DNA from: Dehalococcoidales bacterium
GTDB taxonomy: Bacteria > Chloroflexota > Dehalococcoidia > Dehalococcoidales > UBA3254
DNA length: 6,934 nucleotides
Assembly (NCBI GenBank): GCA_028718465.1
Contig: JAQULX010000146.1
Coordinates: forward strand, 1-6,934
Direction: 5' to 3'
A program made the position numbers and the translations under genes. Below are positions 1 to 5,609 of this stretch, one piece after another (within the stretch, counting starts at the first letter, position 1; every line of letters starts with the position of its first letter). A model generated the notes under the pieces. It was not told the DNA's origin and ran no database searches. It saw only the letters and a list, made by a program, of their open reading frames with translations.

Positions 1-1241
1 CTGGTACGTCTCGTAGTGCCGAATCCCGGCAGGGTATAAGAATAGACATTAGTTCGCGGCAGGCCCAAAAAATCCATGGTCTTCACCGCCGCCAGCAGCG
101 CCAGTGTAGAGTCCAGGCCGCCGGAAACACCCAGGACCAGCTTCTTCTTTTTAGCCCCGGTCAACTTCTTGGAGAGAGCCCCTACCTGCATGGAAAAGAT
201 TTCCCGGCATCTCTCGGCACGGCGGGCCTTATCGCCGGGCACGAACGGATAAGGATCGAAAGTGCGCCACAGCCTGGTTACCGCAAAATCACTCACATCC
301 GCTTCAACAACACGAAATGGCCTGGAGTTGGGCCACGCATCATGAAAACTGGTAGCAAGGCGGCGGTCGAATACCAACCGTTCGATATCTATATCCGAGA
401 TAATAAGCTGGGACCCGGTGCATAAACGCGGCGACTCCTCCAGGACCGTGCCGTTTTCGGCGATGATCCCGTGGCCTCCGAAAATCATGTCATTAGAAGA
501 TTCCCCGATGCTGCTGGACAGGTAGCAATAGGCGGCCAGGCAGCGTCCTGACTCCGAGGAGACGATGATCCTCCGCCAGTCATCCTTCCCCAGTACTTCA
601 TTGCTGGCCGATAAATTAAATATTACGTTGGCCCCCGCGACAGACTGAAACTCATGAGGAGCAAAAGGCACCCAGAGGTCTTCGCAGATCTCCACCCCCA
701 GGACAGCGTCCGGAACTCCCTTTAATTTAAAAATAATATCCGTGCCGAACGGGACCTGCTGTCCGGCAATCTCGATAAGGCCGGGCTGAGCTTTCCGGCC
801 GGACTCAAAGAAGCGCTCATCATAAAATTCTTTGTAGTTCGGTAAAAAGGCCTTGGGGATGATTCCCAGGATACGGCCGTCACTAATGACCACAGCGCAA
901 TTAAATATTTTCTGGTCTACCGCAAGCGGAGCGCCGGCGATAACTATCATCGCCTGGCCGGCAGTCTCGGAAAGGATGGCGGTTAAGCCACTCTCGACTT
1001 TCCTGAGCAAAGCCGCGTGCTGCACCAGGTCCTGAACAGTGTAACCGGTGAGCGCCATCTCGGGAAAACAGAGCGCCTGGACCTTTTCTTCGCGAGCCTT
1101 CCGGACCAACCCGATTATGGACTCGACATTGAAGTCAACATCGGCGACACGCAACTCCGGAACAGCGGCGCCTATCCTCAGATATCCCAGGTCCCGGCTC
1201 AAGCCGATACCCTGGCTCAATTTTTGCCTCCTGACTGTCAT
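1..1241 (-). CDS. nadE: Glutamine-dependent NAD+ synthetase, N-terminal 413 residues (cut by left edge)
   Basis: This enzyme makes the last step of NAD synthesis in the cytoplasm: it amidates nicotinic acid adenine dinucleotide using ATP and ammonia released from glutamine. My translation shows an N-terminal nitrilase-type glutaminase domain (about residues 20-310) with the expected Glu-Lys-Cys triad: Glu61 in FPEMALTGY, Lys130 in PKAFLPNYKEFYDER and Cys186 in GVEICEDLW. A linker with PFVPGD (332-337) follows, and then the start of the synthetase domain with the ATP-pyrophosphatase loop SGGLDSTLAL (373-382). Spacing and wording match the long type known from Mycobacterium tuberculosis (about 680 residues), so roughly 260 C-terminal residues should lie beyond the left edge. 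The ATG at 1241-1239 is preceded by AAGGAG seven bases upstream, which supports this start. The reading frame is open to the edge with no damage. It is read toward the left, downstream of an apparently insulated control region. The family call is firm. Confidence 0.96.
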   Translation of the reverse strand, partial: MTVRRQKLSQGIGLSRDLGYLRIGAAVPELRVADVDFNVESIIGLVRKAREEKVQALCFPEMALTGYTVQDLVQHAALLRKVESGLTAILSETAGQAMIVIAGAPLAVDQKIFNCAVVISDGRILGIIPKAFLPNYKEFYDERFFESGRKAQPGLIEIAGQQVPFGTDIIFKLKGVPDAVLGVEICEDLWVPFAPHEFQSVAGANVIFNLSASNEVLGKDDWRRIIVSSESGRCLAAYCYLSSSIGESSNDMIFGGHGIIAENGTVLEESPRLCTGSQLIISDIDIERLVFDRRLATSFHDAWPNSRPFRVVEADVSDFAVTRLWRTFDPYPFVPGDKARRAERCREIFSMQVGALSKKLTGAKKKKLVLGVSGGLDSTLALLAAVKTMDFLGLPRTNVYSYTLPGFGTTRRT

Positions 1242-1404
1242 TGTGAGGCTCCTTTTCTTGTCTCCGGCAATCTGTGTTTTTCAGACCGTCACTGACTATT
1301 TCTCTTTGACACCCATTCCGAACCTGATCCGGAACCCGGACCCTCTGTCTCCTCCTCCAGACCCCTGCTTTGGCAGGATCTAAAGAAGGCCGTCATCCCG
1401 GAGG

Positions 1405-1448
1405 GGCCCGGCGCCTTTTCCCCCGAAGTGATGAACGGGGGCGGGGCC
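1405..1448 (-). other. GC-rich fold in the putative nadE leader
   Basis: CCCCCG (1420-1425) and CGGGGG (1436-1441) form a perfect 6-bp stem with a 10-base loop. An outer pairing of GGCCC (1405-1409) with GGGCC (1444-1448) can stack on it. In the minus-strand RNA the fold would sit within the first 50 bases of the leader. It is followed by A residues, not a U-run, so it is not a simple terminator. A smaller hairpin, CCTGC-N4-GCAGG, lies at 1364-1377. I recognise no known riboswitch class. Confidence 0.35.
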
Positions 1449-1456
1449 GTGTCACT

Positions 1457-1489
1457 ATTTTAGCATAACATGAACAATACTTAACAGAA
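1457..1489 (-). promoter_or_regulatory. Candidate promoter for nadE (extended -10)
   Basis: Read on the minus strand, TTCTGT (1484-1489) is followed after 16 bases by TATGCT (1462-1467). A TG one base before it makes an extended -10, and the overlapping TAAAAT (1457-1462) is an alternative -10. The -35 is poor. Transcription would start near 1455, giving nadE a leader of roughly 210 bases. This is inferred from motif matching only. Confidence 0.4.
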
Positions 1490-1619
1490 CCGGTATAACC
1501 GTGGCGCCCAAACAGCTTCGGCCCGGCCATTGCAGGTCCGCTAATTCACAAAACACTATCCGCGGGAGAAATAACAGATTGCGTGTTCCCTGTTGCCACA
1601 TCAGCATTCGGGACAACAG

Positions 1620-1660
1620 AATAAAAATCAGCCTGCCGCGCTCCACTTCAGCAGGCTGAT
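1620..1660 (-). terminator. Rho-independent terminator reading leftward
   Basis: ATCAGCCTGC (1627-1636) and GCAGGCTGAT (1651-1660) form a perfect 10-bp stem with a 14-base loop. On the minus strand the stem is followed directly by TTTTTAT, the classic layout of an intrinsic terminator. On the plus strand it is followed by AAAAGG, so it should work only for leftward transcripts. The nearest leftward gene upstream is the transporter, whose stop is about 290 bases away, implying a long 3' untranslated region or a separate small RNA ending here. It also shields the nadE promoter from read-through. Confidence 0.8.
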
Positions 1661-1675
1661 AAAAGGAGGAAAGAG

Positions 1676-1720
1676 ATGAAAAAGTTATCCCATCCACTCC
1701 CACCAACAATATTACTATAA
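1676..1720 (+). CDS. Possible 14-codon small ORF (MKKLSHPLPPTILL)
   Basis: An ATG at 1676 opens a 14-codon frame ending in TAA. It is preceded by AAGGAGGA (1663-1670), a near-perfect ribosome binding site at good spacing. The product would begin with two lysines and is rich in proline. The site lies immediately after the 10-bp hairpin at 1627-1660, read here on the opposite strand from its terminator sense. No plus-strand promoter or downstream gene explains a leader peptide. It could be the remnant of a gene start, a real micro-protein or chance. Confidence 0.15.
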   Translation: MKKLSHPLPPTILL

Positions 1721-1729
1721 CAGGACCAT

Positions 1730-1828
1730 CGTAAGTTGTAAATACTCGAATAGGTTCGATGATTCCGCACTTCGAAACAGGCCTCCGTGGGGAGGGGGTC
1801 AGGATCAAAGATTAATATTTAACTTACG
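1730..1828. repeat. Imperfect AT-rich inverted repeat, about 99 bases end to end
   Basis: CGTAAGTTGTAAATA (1730-1744) is the reverse complement of TATTTAACTTACG (1816-1828) apart from a 2-base insertion. The arms enclose 71 bases that contain smaller inverted TTCGA-type motifs. It could be the closing stem of a structured RNA or the ends of a very small degenerate mobile element. No flanking target duplication or second copy is visible in the window. Confidence 0.35.
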
Positions 1829-1841
1829 TCTGTGGCAGCCA

Positions 1842-1861
1842 GGGACACCCAAAGGGTTCCC
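1842..1861 (-). other. Strong hairpin downstream of the transporter gene
   Basis: GGGACACCC (1842-1850), a 3-base loop (AAA on the plus strand) and GGGTTCCC (1854-1861) form an 8-bp stem with one bulged base. In the leftward transcript it would fall about 90-110 bases after the transporter stop. No U-run follows, so it is a poor intrinsic terminator by itself. It may stabilise the 3' end or assist termination with the hairpin at 1620-1660. Confidence 0.35.
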
Positions 1862-1950
1862 GCGCCATCCCGTCTAGCCTTCGGCGAGGGTATTAAGGCA
1901 TTCCGCTCGAGGCCTCCAGCATGACAGGAGAGAAGGGGGGCGGCGGTTCA

Positions 1951-3159
1951 TCAGGGAGCTTTTACGATTTCGGCCCGGGGGACTTTAAGCATGGGTAAAA
2001 GCAACACCAGGGAGACAGCTCCGGCGGTCCCGGCAATGACAAAAGCCCACTTCAAAGTGCCCGTGACATCGGCCGACCAGCCGGCGATAATGGGCGCTAC
2101 TATCGAACCGGCTCCCATGAGGAAAGTCCAGAGCCCGATAATGCCTCCGGCAGACTGCCTGGAGAAGAAGTCCGCCGCGCAGGCCGCATACATCGCCCAG
2201 CAAGCGCCGTAGCCGATCCCGTAAACAGCGCAAATTGCCATTAAAACCCAGCCCCGGCTGTAGGCAATTCCCAGGCAGCCCCCGCCGATCAATGCCGCGC
2301 ACAAGAGCATGATCTTGATGCGTCCCAGCTTATCGGAAATCGGGCCCAGCGTTATTTTTCCGGTAATCGCGCCCACCCCGATAATAGTTATCAGCAAGGT
2401 TGCCGAATCATATGAAAAAGAAAGCTCCTTGAAAGCGTAAGTACTCAGGAAAGTAAAGGGAATGATGATGGCGAAACCGGTAAGGAGATATGCTGAGCCG
2501 ATAAGCCAGAAGCGCTTATCTGTGAGAATAGTTTTATAGGTTTGCCCCAGACTGCTAATCCACCCTGCCGTCTTTCCAACAGGCCGGACGGCCTGATTCC
2601 GGGGATAGCTCCGTATACACAGGTAATTTAACAGGCCCAGGGCCAGACCCAGGATACCCAGCACCATCCACCCGGTTTCCCATCCTGAATAAACTACCGC
2701 TAACGGGGCCAGCAGCCCGGCAGCCATCACCCCCAGCGAACTCCCGGCGTCAATGAGAGACAGGCTCATTCCCCGCCGTTTATCGCTGACCCACCGCTGG
2801 GCCAGTGACATTACCGGCGCCCATCCGGCGGAAGCACCGACACCGGCCAGCATGAAAAACAGACTGGCCTGTAGTAGTGAGCCCGAATACTGCATCAGAA
2901 AGGTGCCCGCTCCCATAAGGGCTATAAAGACCGCGAGGAGCAACCTCACATCAACCCGATCGGATATTATACCCAGGACGGGAGAAAGCATAGTATATGC
3001 GATGAAATACGAGGAGTAAATCAGGCCGGCTTCGGCATTTGTTATGCCAAGTACAGGAAGCATTTCCGGGAGCAGCGTGCCATAGCTGTAGCGGATAGAA
3101 TAAACTGCCAGGACTGTACAAAAACAGGCGAATAAAACTGCGATAGCACGCTTGCTCAT
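1951..3159 (-). CDS. Major facilitator superfamily transporter, monocarboxylate/oxalate-formate type
   Basis: This 402-residue inner-membrane protein should carry a small solute by secondary transport, probably driven by an ion gradient or by exchange. About 12 hydrophobic segments are visible, near residues 6-28, 43-65, 71-90, 96-118, 134-157, 161-183, 216-240, 252-271, 282-300, 303-326, 336-360 and 368-391. A longer cytoplasmic loop (184-215) splits the two halves. The signature loop between helices 2 and 3 reads GIISDRVDVR (63-72), and its counterpart in the second half reads GPISDKLGRIK (272-282). The helix 4-5 stretch with RWVSDKRRGMS and DAGSSLG (122-144) recalls the monocarboxylate porter and oxalate/formate antiporter branches, so an organic acid is a reasonable guess; the substrate cannot be read from sequence. 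The ATG has AGAGGAG (3172-3178) upstream at a rather long spacing of about 12 bases. It is divergent from ftsH and separately promoted. Length is normal and the frame is intact. Confidence 0.9.
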   Translation of the reverse strand: MSKRAIAVLFACFCTVLAVYSIRYSYGTLLPEMLPVLGITNAEAGLIYSSYFIAYTMLSPVLGIISDRVDVRLLLAVFIALMGAGTFLMQYSGSLLQASLFFMLAGVGASAGWAPVMSLAQRWVSDKRRGMSLSLIDAGSSLGVMAAGLLAPLAVVYSGWETGWMVLGILGLALGLLNYLCIRSYPRNQAVRPVGKTAGWISSLGQTYKTILTDKRFWLIGSAYLLTGFAIIIPFTFLSTYAFKELSFSYDSATLLITIIGVGAITGKITLGPISDKLGRIKIMLLCAALIGGGCLGIAYSRGWVLMAICAVYGIGYGACWAMYAACAADFFSRQSAGGIIGLWTFLMGAGSIVAPIIAGWSADVTGTLKWAFVIAGTAGAVSLVLLLPMLKVPRAEIVKAP

Positions 3160-3196
3160 AGCCGGACCGTACTCCTCTTACTGTGCTGTGGAGTCT

Positions 3197-3214
3197 TTTC
3201 ACATCCCTGTGAAA
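3197..3214. promoter_or_regulatory. Palindrome TTTCACA-N4-TGTGAAA in the transporter leader
   Basis: TTTCACA (3197-3203) and TGTGAAA (3208-3214) are perfect 7-base inverted arms around TCCC, ending about 38 bases before the transporter start. The symmetry and length suit a dimeric repressor site. In RNA it would also form a 4-base-loop hairpin close to the ribosome site. The spacing differs from the CRP site (TGTGA-N6-TCACA), and I cannot name the binding factor. Confidence 0.45.
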
Positions 3215-3281
3215 TGGTATCCACCTGATCTATGGATTCCGGTTTCCGCCTGAACGGGTCTGAAAGAAATGAAAGACCTTT

Positions 3282-3310
3282 GTTCCTGTTGTGTTTCAGG
3301 AACCAGGAAC
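3282..3310. promoter_or_regulatory. Repeat cluster GTTCCTG / CAGGAAC / CAGGAAC
   Basis: Three copies of one 7-mer lie within 29 bases: GTTCCTG at 3282-3288, then CAGGAAC at 3297-3303 and immediately again at 3304-3310. The first pairs with the second as an inverted repeat around 8 bases, or with the third around 15. The cluster falls just downstream of the predicted transporter transcription start (near 3315), where a bound repressor would block transcription. It could equally be a leader hairpin with two alternative partners. Confidence 0.45.
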
Positions 3311-3321
3311 CACTAGTCATT

Positions 3322-3351
3322 ATTATAAAGGTTGGTCATGCGATTAGTCCA
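3322..3351 (-). promoter_or_regulatory. Candidate sigma-70-type promoter of the transporter gene
   Basis: On the minus strand, TGGACT (3346-3351) is followed after 18 bases by a perfect TATAAT (3322-3327). The expected start is near 3315, giving a leader of about 155 bases that contains the repeat cluster and the palindrome. The -35 matches the consensus at four of six positions. Confidence 0.5.
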
Positions 3352-3364
3352 GAGTATTCAACAC

Positions 3365-3393
3365 TTAATTTGTAGGAATGACTATAATATATT
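3365..3393 (+). promoter_or_regulatory. Candidate ftsH promoter
   Basis: TTAATT (3365-3370), 17 bases, then TATATT (3388-3393) gives one reading. A perfect TATAAT at 3383-3388 is an alternative -10 with a weaker -35. Transcription would start about 3395-3400, leaving a leader of roughly 40 bases. An 11-base palindrome, AGCAGACTGCT (3397-3407), lies at the predicted start. This promoter stands back to back with the transporter promoter, the two -35 elements being about 13 bases apart. Confidence 0.5.
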
Positions 3394-3438
3394 CAGAGCA
3401 GACTGCTTTGTTGATAGGGGTGGAGAGGAAGGGGAAGG

Positions 3439-5409
3439 ATGAAGTCCTTATCGAAGAGGACCTGCAGGTACGCAGCCGGTATAGTTATTACGGCCGTCAT
3501 CCTGGCATTGGCCTCCTGTCGCTCTGCCGTTCCTGCCGATGCTATCGAGGTTGACCTGAGTGAGGCCATCGCCCTTTCACAGGGAAATAATGTCGAGAGT
3601 ATCACCCTGGATACCAGCAACGGCATCATGGTTCTCACCGCCGCCGTCGACGGCCCTCCTTTACAGATCACCGATGTGAACGGCAGTCCGGTACAGGTAG
3701 TGAGCGGATCGCAGCTCATGGCCAATACAGGCAACCTCAATCTGGCTGAGCTACAGGAACTGGGACTGGTTTTGCCCGCCCGCTTCTCAACCACATCTGC
3801 CAATAATAACCTGGGCGCTATCCTGATAAGCTGGCTGCCTCTGTTATTGTTATTCTTTCTCCTGTTCATCCTCTTTCGTTCCGGCAGCAGCATCAGGGGC
3901 CAAACAAGCAATTACAGCCGCAGCCGGGCCAGACTGGGCACAGGCAATACTCCCGGCGTCACTTTTTCCGATGTCGCCGGAGAGGAGGAGGCCAAACAGG
4001 ACCTCCATGAAGTAGTCGATTTCTTGAAGAACCGCAGCAAGTTCCAGGCTGTAGGAGCCCGGATACCCAAAGGCATCCTGCTGGTGGGCCCTCCCGGCAC
4101 TGGAAAAACCCTGCTTGCCAGGGCAGTCGCCGGAGAAGCCGGCGTACCCTTTTTCTCTATCAGCGGCAGTGAGTTTGTGGAAGTCTTCGTCGGGGTGGGG
4201 GCATCCCGTGTCAGGGACCTGTTCGAACAGGCCAAGCAAAATAAACCCTGCATTATATTTATCGATGAGATAGATGCCGTCGGCCGCCGCCGGGGCAGCG
4301 GCTTAAGCGGCAGCAGCCATGAAGAGAGAGAGCAGACCCTTAACCAGATTTTGACTGAAATGGACGGATTTACTCCTAATGCAGGGGTTATAGTTCTGGC
4401 AGCCACCAACCGCCCGGACGTGCTGGATCCGGCCCTTTTGCGTCCCGGCCGTTTTGACAGGCGCATCACCCTCGAGCTACCGGATATCGGTGAGCGCCTG
4501 GCCATCCTGAAAGTCCACGCCGTGGGCAAACCTCTTCATAAATCGGTTGATCTGGAAACAATCGCCAAAGAGACCCACGGCTTCAGCGGGGCCGATCTGG
4601 CAAACCTGGTGAATGAAGCGGCTATTCTAACTGCCCGGCGCAACGAGACCTCGATAAGCATGAACGAGATGGAAGAAGCTATCGACCGGATTGTGGCCGG
4701 TCCTCAGAAAAAGAGCCGGAAAATCAGCCAGCAAGAGAAAAGAATGGCGGCTTACCATGAGGCTGGTCATGCCCTGGTCGCTCGAATGCTGCCTAATGCC
4801 GATCCGGTGCATAAAGTTTCTATTATCACCCGGGGCGGTATGGGCGGCTATACCCGGCTGCTGCCCTCCGAGGAGCACTATCTAATGACTCGCTCGCAAT
4901 TCAAGGATATGCTATCCACTTTTTTGGGAGGTCATGTGGCCGAGGAGATGATATTTCATGAAGTGACCACCGGACCGCACAGCGATATCAAACAGGCTAC
5001 CGCCATCGCCAGAAAGATGATCACTGAATTTGGAATGAGTGAAAGTCTTCCGTTAAGAACATTCGGCGAAGGGGAAGAAGACGGACCCTATATCGGCATG
5101 CAGCACCGGGACTATAGTGAAGATGTGGCCAGGCAGATCGATGAGGAAGTGCGGAATTTAATTGATTCCGCCAAGGAAACAGCCAGGCAGATATTGCAGG
5201 AGAACCGCCTCCGGCTGATACATCTGGCCGAAAAACTGATCGTGACTGAGACTCTGGAAGGCAAGAACCTGGAAAGGGCTTTCACGGAGCCCATTCCTTC
5301 CGATGAGACCTATGGGGGTGGAGAGCAAACTATCGAGCCTGTCAAGTCGATTTCGAACAACCGCCAGAATAACCGCCATGGACAGCGGGCTGCAGGGCCT
5401 ACCGTCTGA
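3439..5409 (+). CDS. ftsH: FtsH, ATP-dependent zinc metalloprotease
   Basis: FtsH is a hexameric membrane-bound AAA+ protease that pulls out and degrades damaged membrane proteins and some short-lived regulators. The 656 residues are close to the usual 600-650. In order: a basic N-terminus and first membrane segment (11-26), an external domain (about 28-122), a second membrane segment (126-146), the AAA+ ATPase (about 170-420) and the peptidase domain (about 425-615). Visible signatures are Walker A GPPGTGKT (217-224), pore loop FVG (250-252), Walker B IIFIDEID (272-279), the second region of homology with Arg335 and Arg338, the zinc motif HEAGH (440-444) and the likely third zinc ligand Asp516 in [11 protein letters not shown]. 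The polar, Asn/Gln/Arg-rich tail (about 620-656) is typically variable. The start fits because the first membrane helix begins right after it; purine-rich GGAGAGGAAGGGG (3422-3434) lies upstream. Oddity: the first helix ends LASC (24-27), a match to the lipobox. Identification is secure. Confidence 0.98.
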   Translation: MKSLSKRTCRYAAGIVITAVILALASCRSAVPADAIEVDLSEAIALSQGNNVESITLDTSNGIMVLTAAVDGPPLQITDVNGSPVQVVSGSQLMANTGNLNLAELQELGLVLPARFSTTSANNNLGAILISWLPLLLLFFLLFILFRSGSSIRGQTSNYSRSRARLGTGNTPGVTFSDVAGEEEAKQDLHEVVDFLKNRSKFQAVGARIPKGILLVGPPGTGKTLLARAVAGEAGVPFFSISGSEFVEVFVGVGASRVRDLFEQAKQNKPCIIFIDEIDAVGRRRGSGLSGSSHEEREQTLNQILTEMDGFTPNAGVIVLAATNRPDVLDPALLRPGRFDRRITLELPDIGERLAILKVHAVGKPLHKSVDLETIAKETHGFSGADLANLVNEAAILTARRNETSISMNEMEEAIDRIVAGPQKKSRKISQQEKRMAAYHEAGHALVARMLPNADPVHKVSIITRGGMGGYTRLLPSEEHYLMTRSQFKDMLSTFLGGHVAEEMIFHEVTTGPHSDIKQATAIARKMITEFGMSESLPLRTFGEGEEDGPYIGMQHRDYSEDVARQIDEEVRNLIDSAKETARQILQENRLRLIHLAEKLIVTETLEGKNLERAFTEPIPSDETYGGGEQTIEPVKSISNNRQNNRHGQRAAGPTV

Positions 5410-5416
5410 TGTTTAA

Positions 5417-5436
5417 CCGGCATTGGCGATGTCCGG
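5417..5436 (+). other. Hairpin just after the ftsH stop
   Basis: CCGGCAT (5417-5423), loop TGGCG, then ATGTCCGG (5429-5436) forms a 7-bp stem with one bulge, starting 7 bases after the stop codon. It is followed by CCTTCTCTCC, which is pyrimidine-rich but not a U-run, so termination here is doubtful. It may protect the 3' end of the message. Confidence 0.35.
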
Positions 5437-5452
5437 CCTTCTCTCCATTCCA

Positions 5453-5499
5453 GGCTTGAACCGGAAGCCGACCGGCCTCTTCCCCCGGATGCAGTTTTT
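5453..5499 (+). terminator. Weak candidate terminator after ftsH
   Basis: Two alternative stems overlap: GGCTT-N7-AAGCC (5453-5469), and GGAAG (5463-5467) pairing with CTTCC (5479-5483) with flanking CCGG segments able to extend it. A run of five T residues follows at 5495-5499, but several bases separate it from the stem, so this is a poor fit to the standard model. Confidence 0.3.
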
Positions 5500-5564
5500 C
5501 GTCAATACGGATAGAAGGCTCTTCTCCTGAATACCGCTCTCTTCCGGAATGATCATAAAGAGCA

Positions 5565-5599
5565 TGTCATTTGACAATAGCCGGCTAAAACAATATGCT
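5565..5599 (+). promoter_or_regulatory. Consensus promoter with embedded palindromes, upstream of the hydrolase gene
   Basis: TTGACA (5571-5576), exactly 17 bases, then TATGCT (5594-5599) is the best promoter match in the window. Two palindromes overlap it: TGTCA-TT-TGACA (5565-5576) covers the -35, and the perfect TAGCCGGCTA (5578-5587) sits in the spacer. Either would be well placed for a repressor. The expected start near 5606 lies only a few bases before the ATG at 5610. Confidence 0.65.
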
Positions 5600-5609
5600 T
5601 AGGGATAGA

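Larger units (their letters stand above)
1242..1950. other. Gene-poor spacer of about 700 bases between nadE and the transporter
   Basis: I see no convincing protein gene here on either strand. The longest open frame (1455-1808, minus, 117 codons from a TTG) resembles nothing I know, has no ribosome site that I can see, and runs straight through a perfect terminator hairpin on its own strand. The stretch does hold the nadE promoter and leader candidates, the terminator at 1620-1660, an AT-rich inverted repeat (1730-1828), a strong hairpin (1842-1861) and a 14-codon frame with a good ribosome site (1676-1720). Pieces such as GTCATCCCGG (1392-1401) and GCATTCCGCTCGAG (1897-1910) look like fragments of the dispersed palindromic repeats common in many bacterial genomes, but no full unit can be shown from this window. 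Confidence 0.6.

Noticed and set aside
1308..1313. TTGACA on the plus strand, possible -35
   Set aside because: No acceptable -10 hexamer lies 16-18 bases downstream, and no plus-strand gene follows.
1017..1383. Overlapping plus-strand frames near the nadE start
   Set aside because: They lie mostly antisense to the nadE coding sequence, whose catalytic motifs and ribosome site are clear.
1752..1766. GGTTCGAT-like stretch resembling a tRNA T-arm
   Set aside because: No matching acceptor, D-arm or anticodon stem can be placed around it on either strand.
1455..1808. Open frame of 117 codons on the minus strand in the gene-poor spacer
   Set aside because: It starts with TTG, has no visible ribosome site, resembles no known family and reads through a perfect intrinsic terminator on its own strand.
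3912..4529. Minus-strand frame of 205 codons inside ftsH
   Set aside because: It is the antisense of the conserved FtsH ATPase domain, rich in Ser, Arg and Pro as such shadows often are, with no ribosome site or promoter that I can see.
5595..5609. Upstream ATG giving a five-residue longer hydrolase
   Set aside because: It falls within the -10 hexamer of the best promoter in the window and has no ribosome site; the conserved domain begins well after the ATG at 5610.
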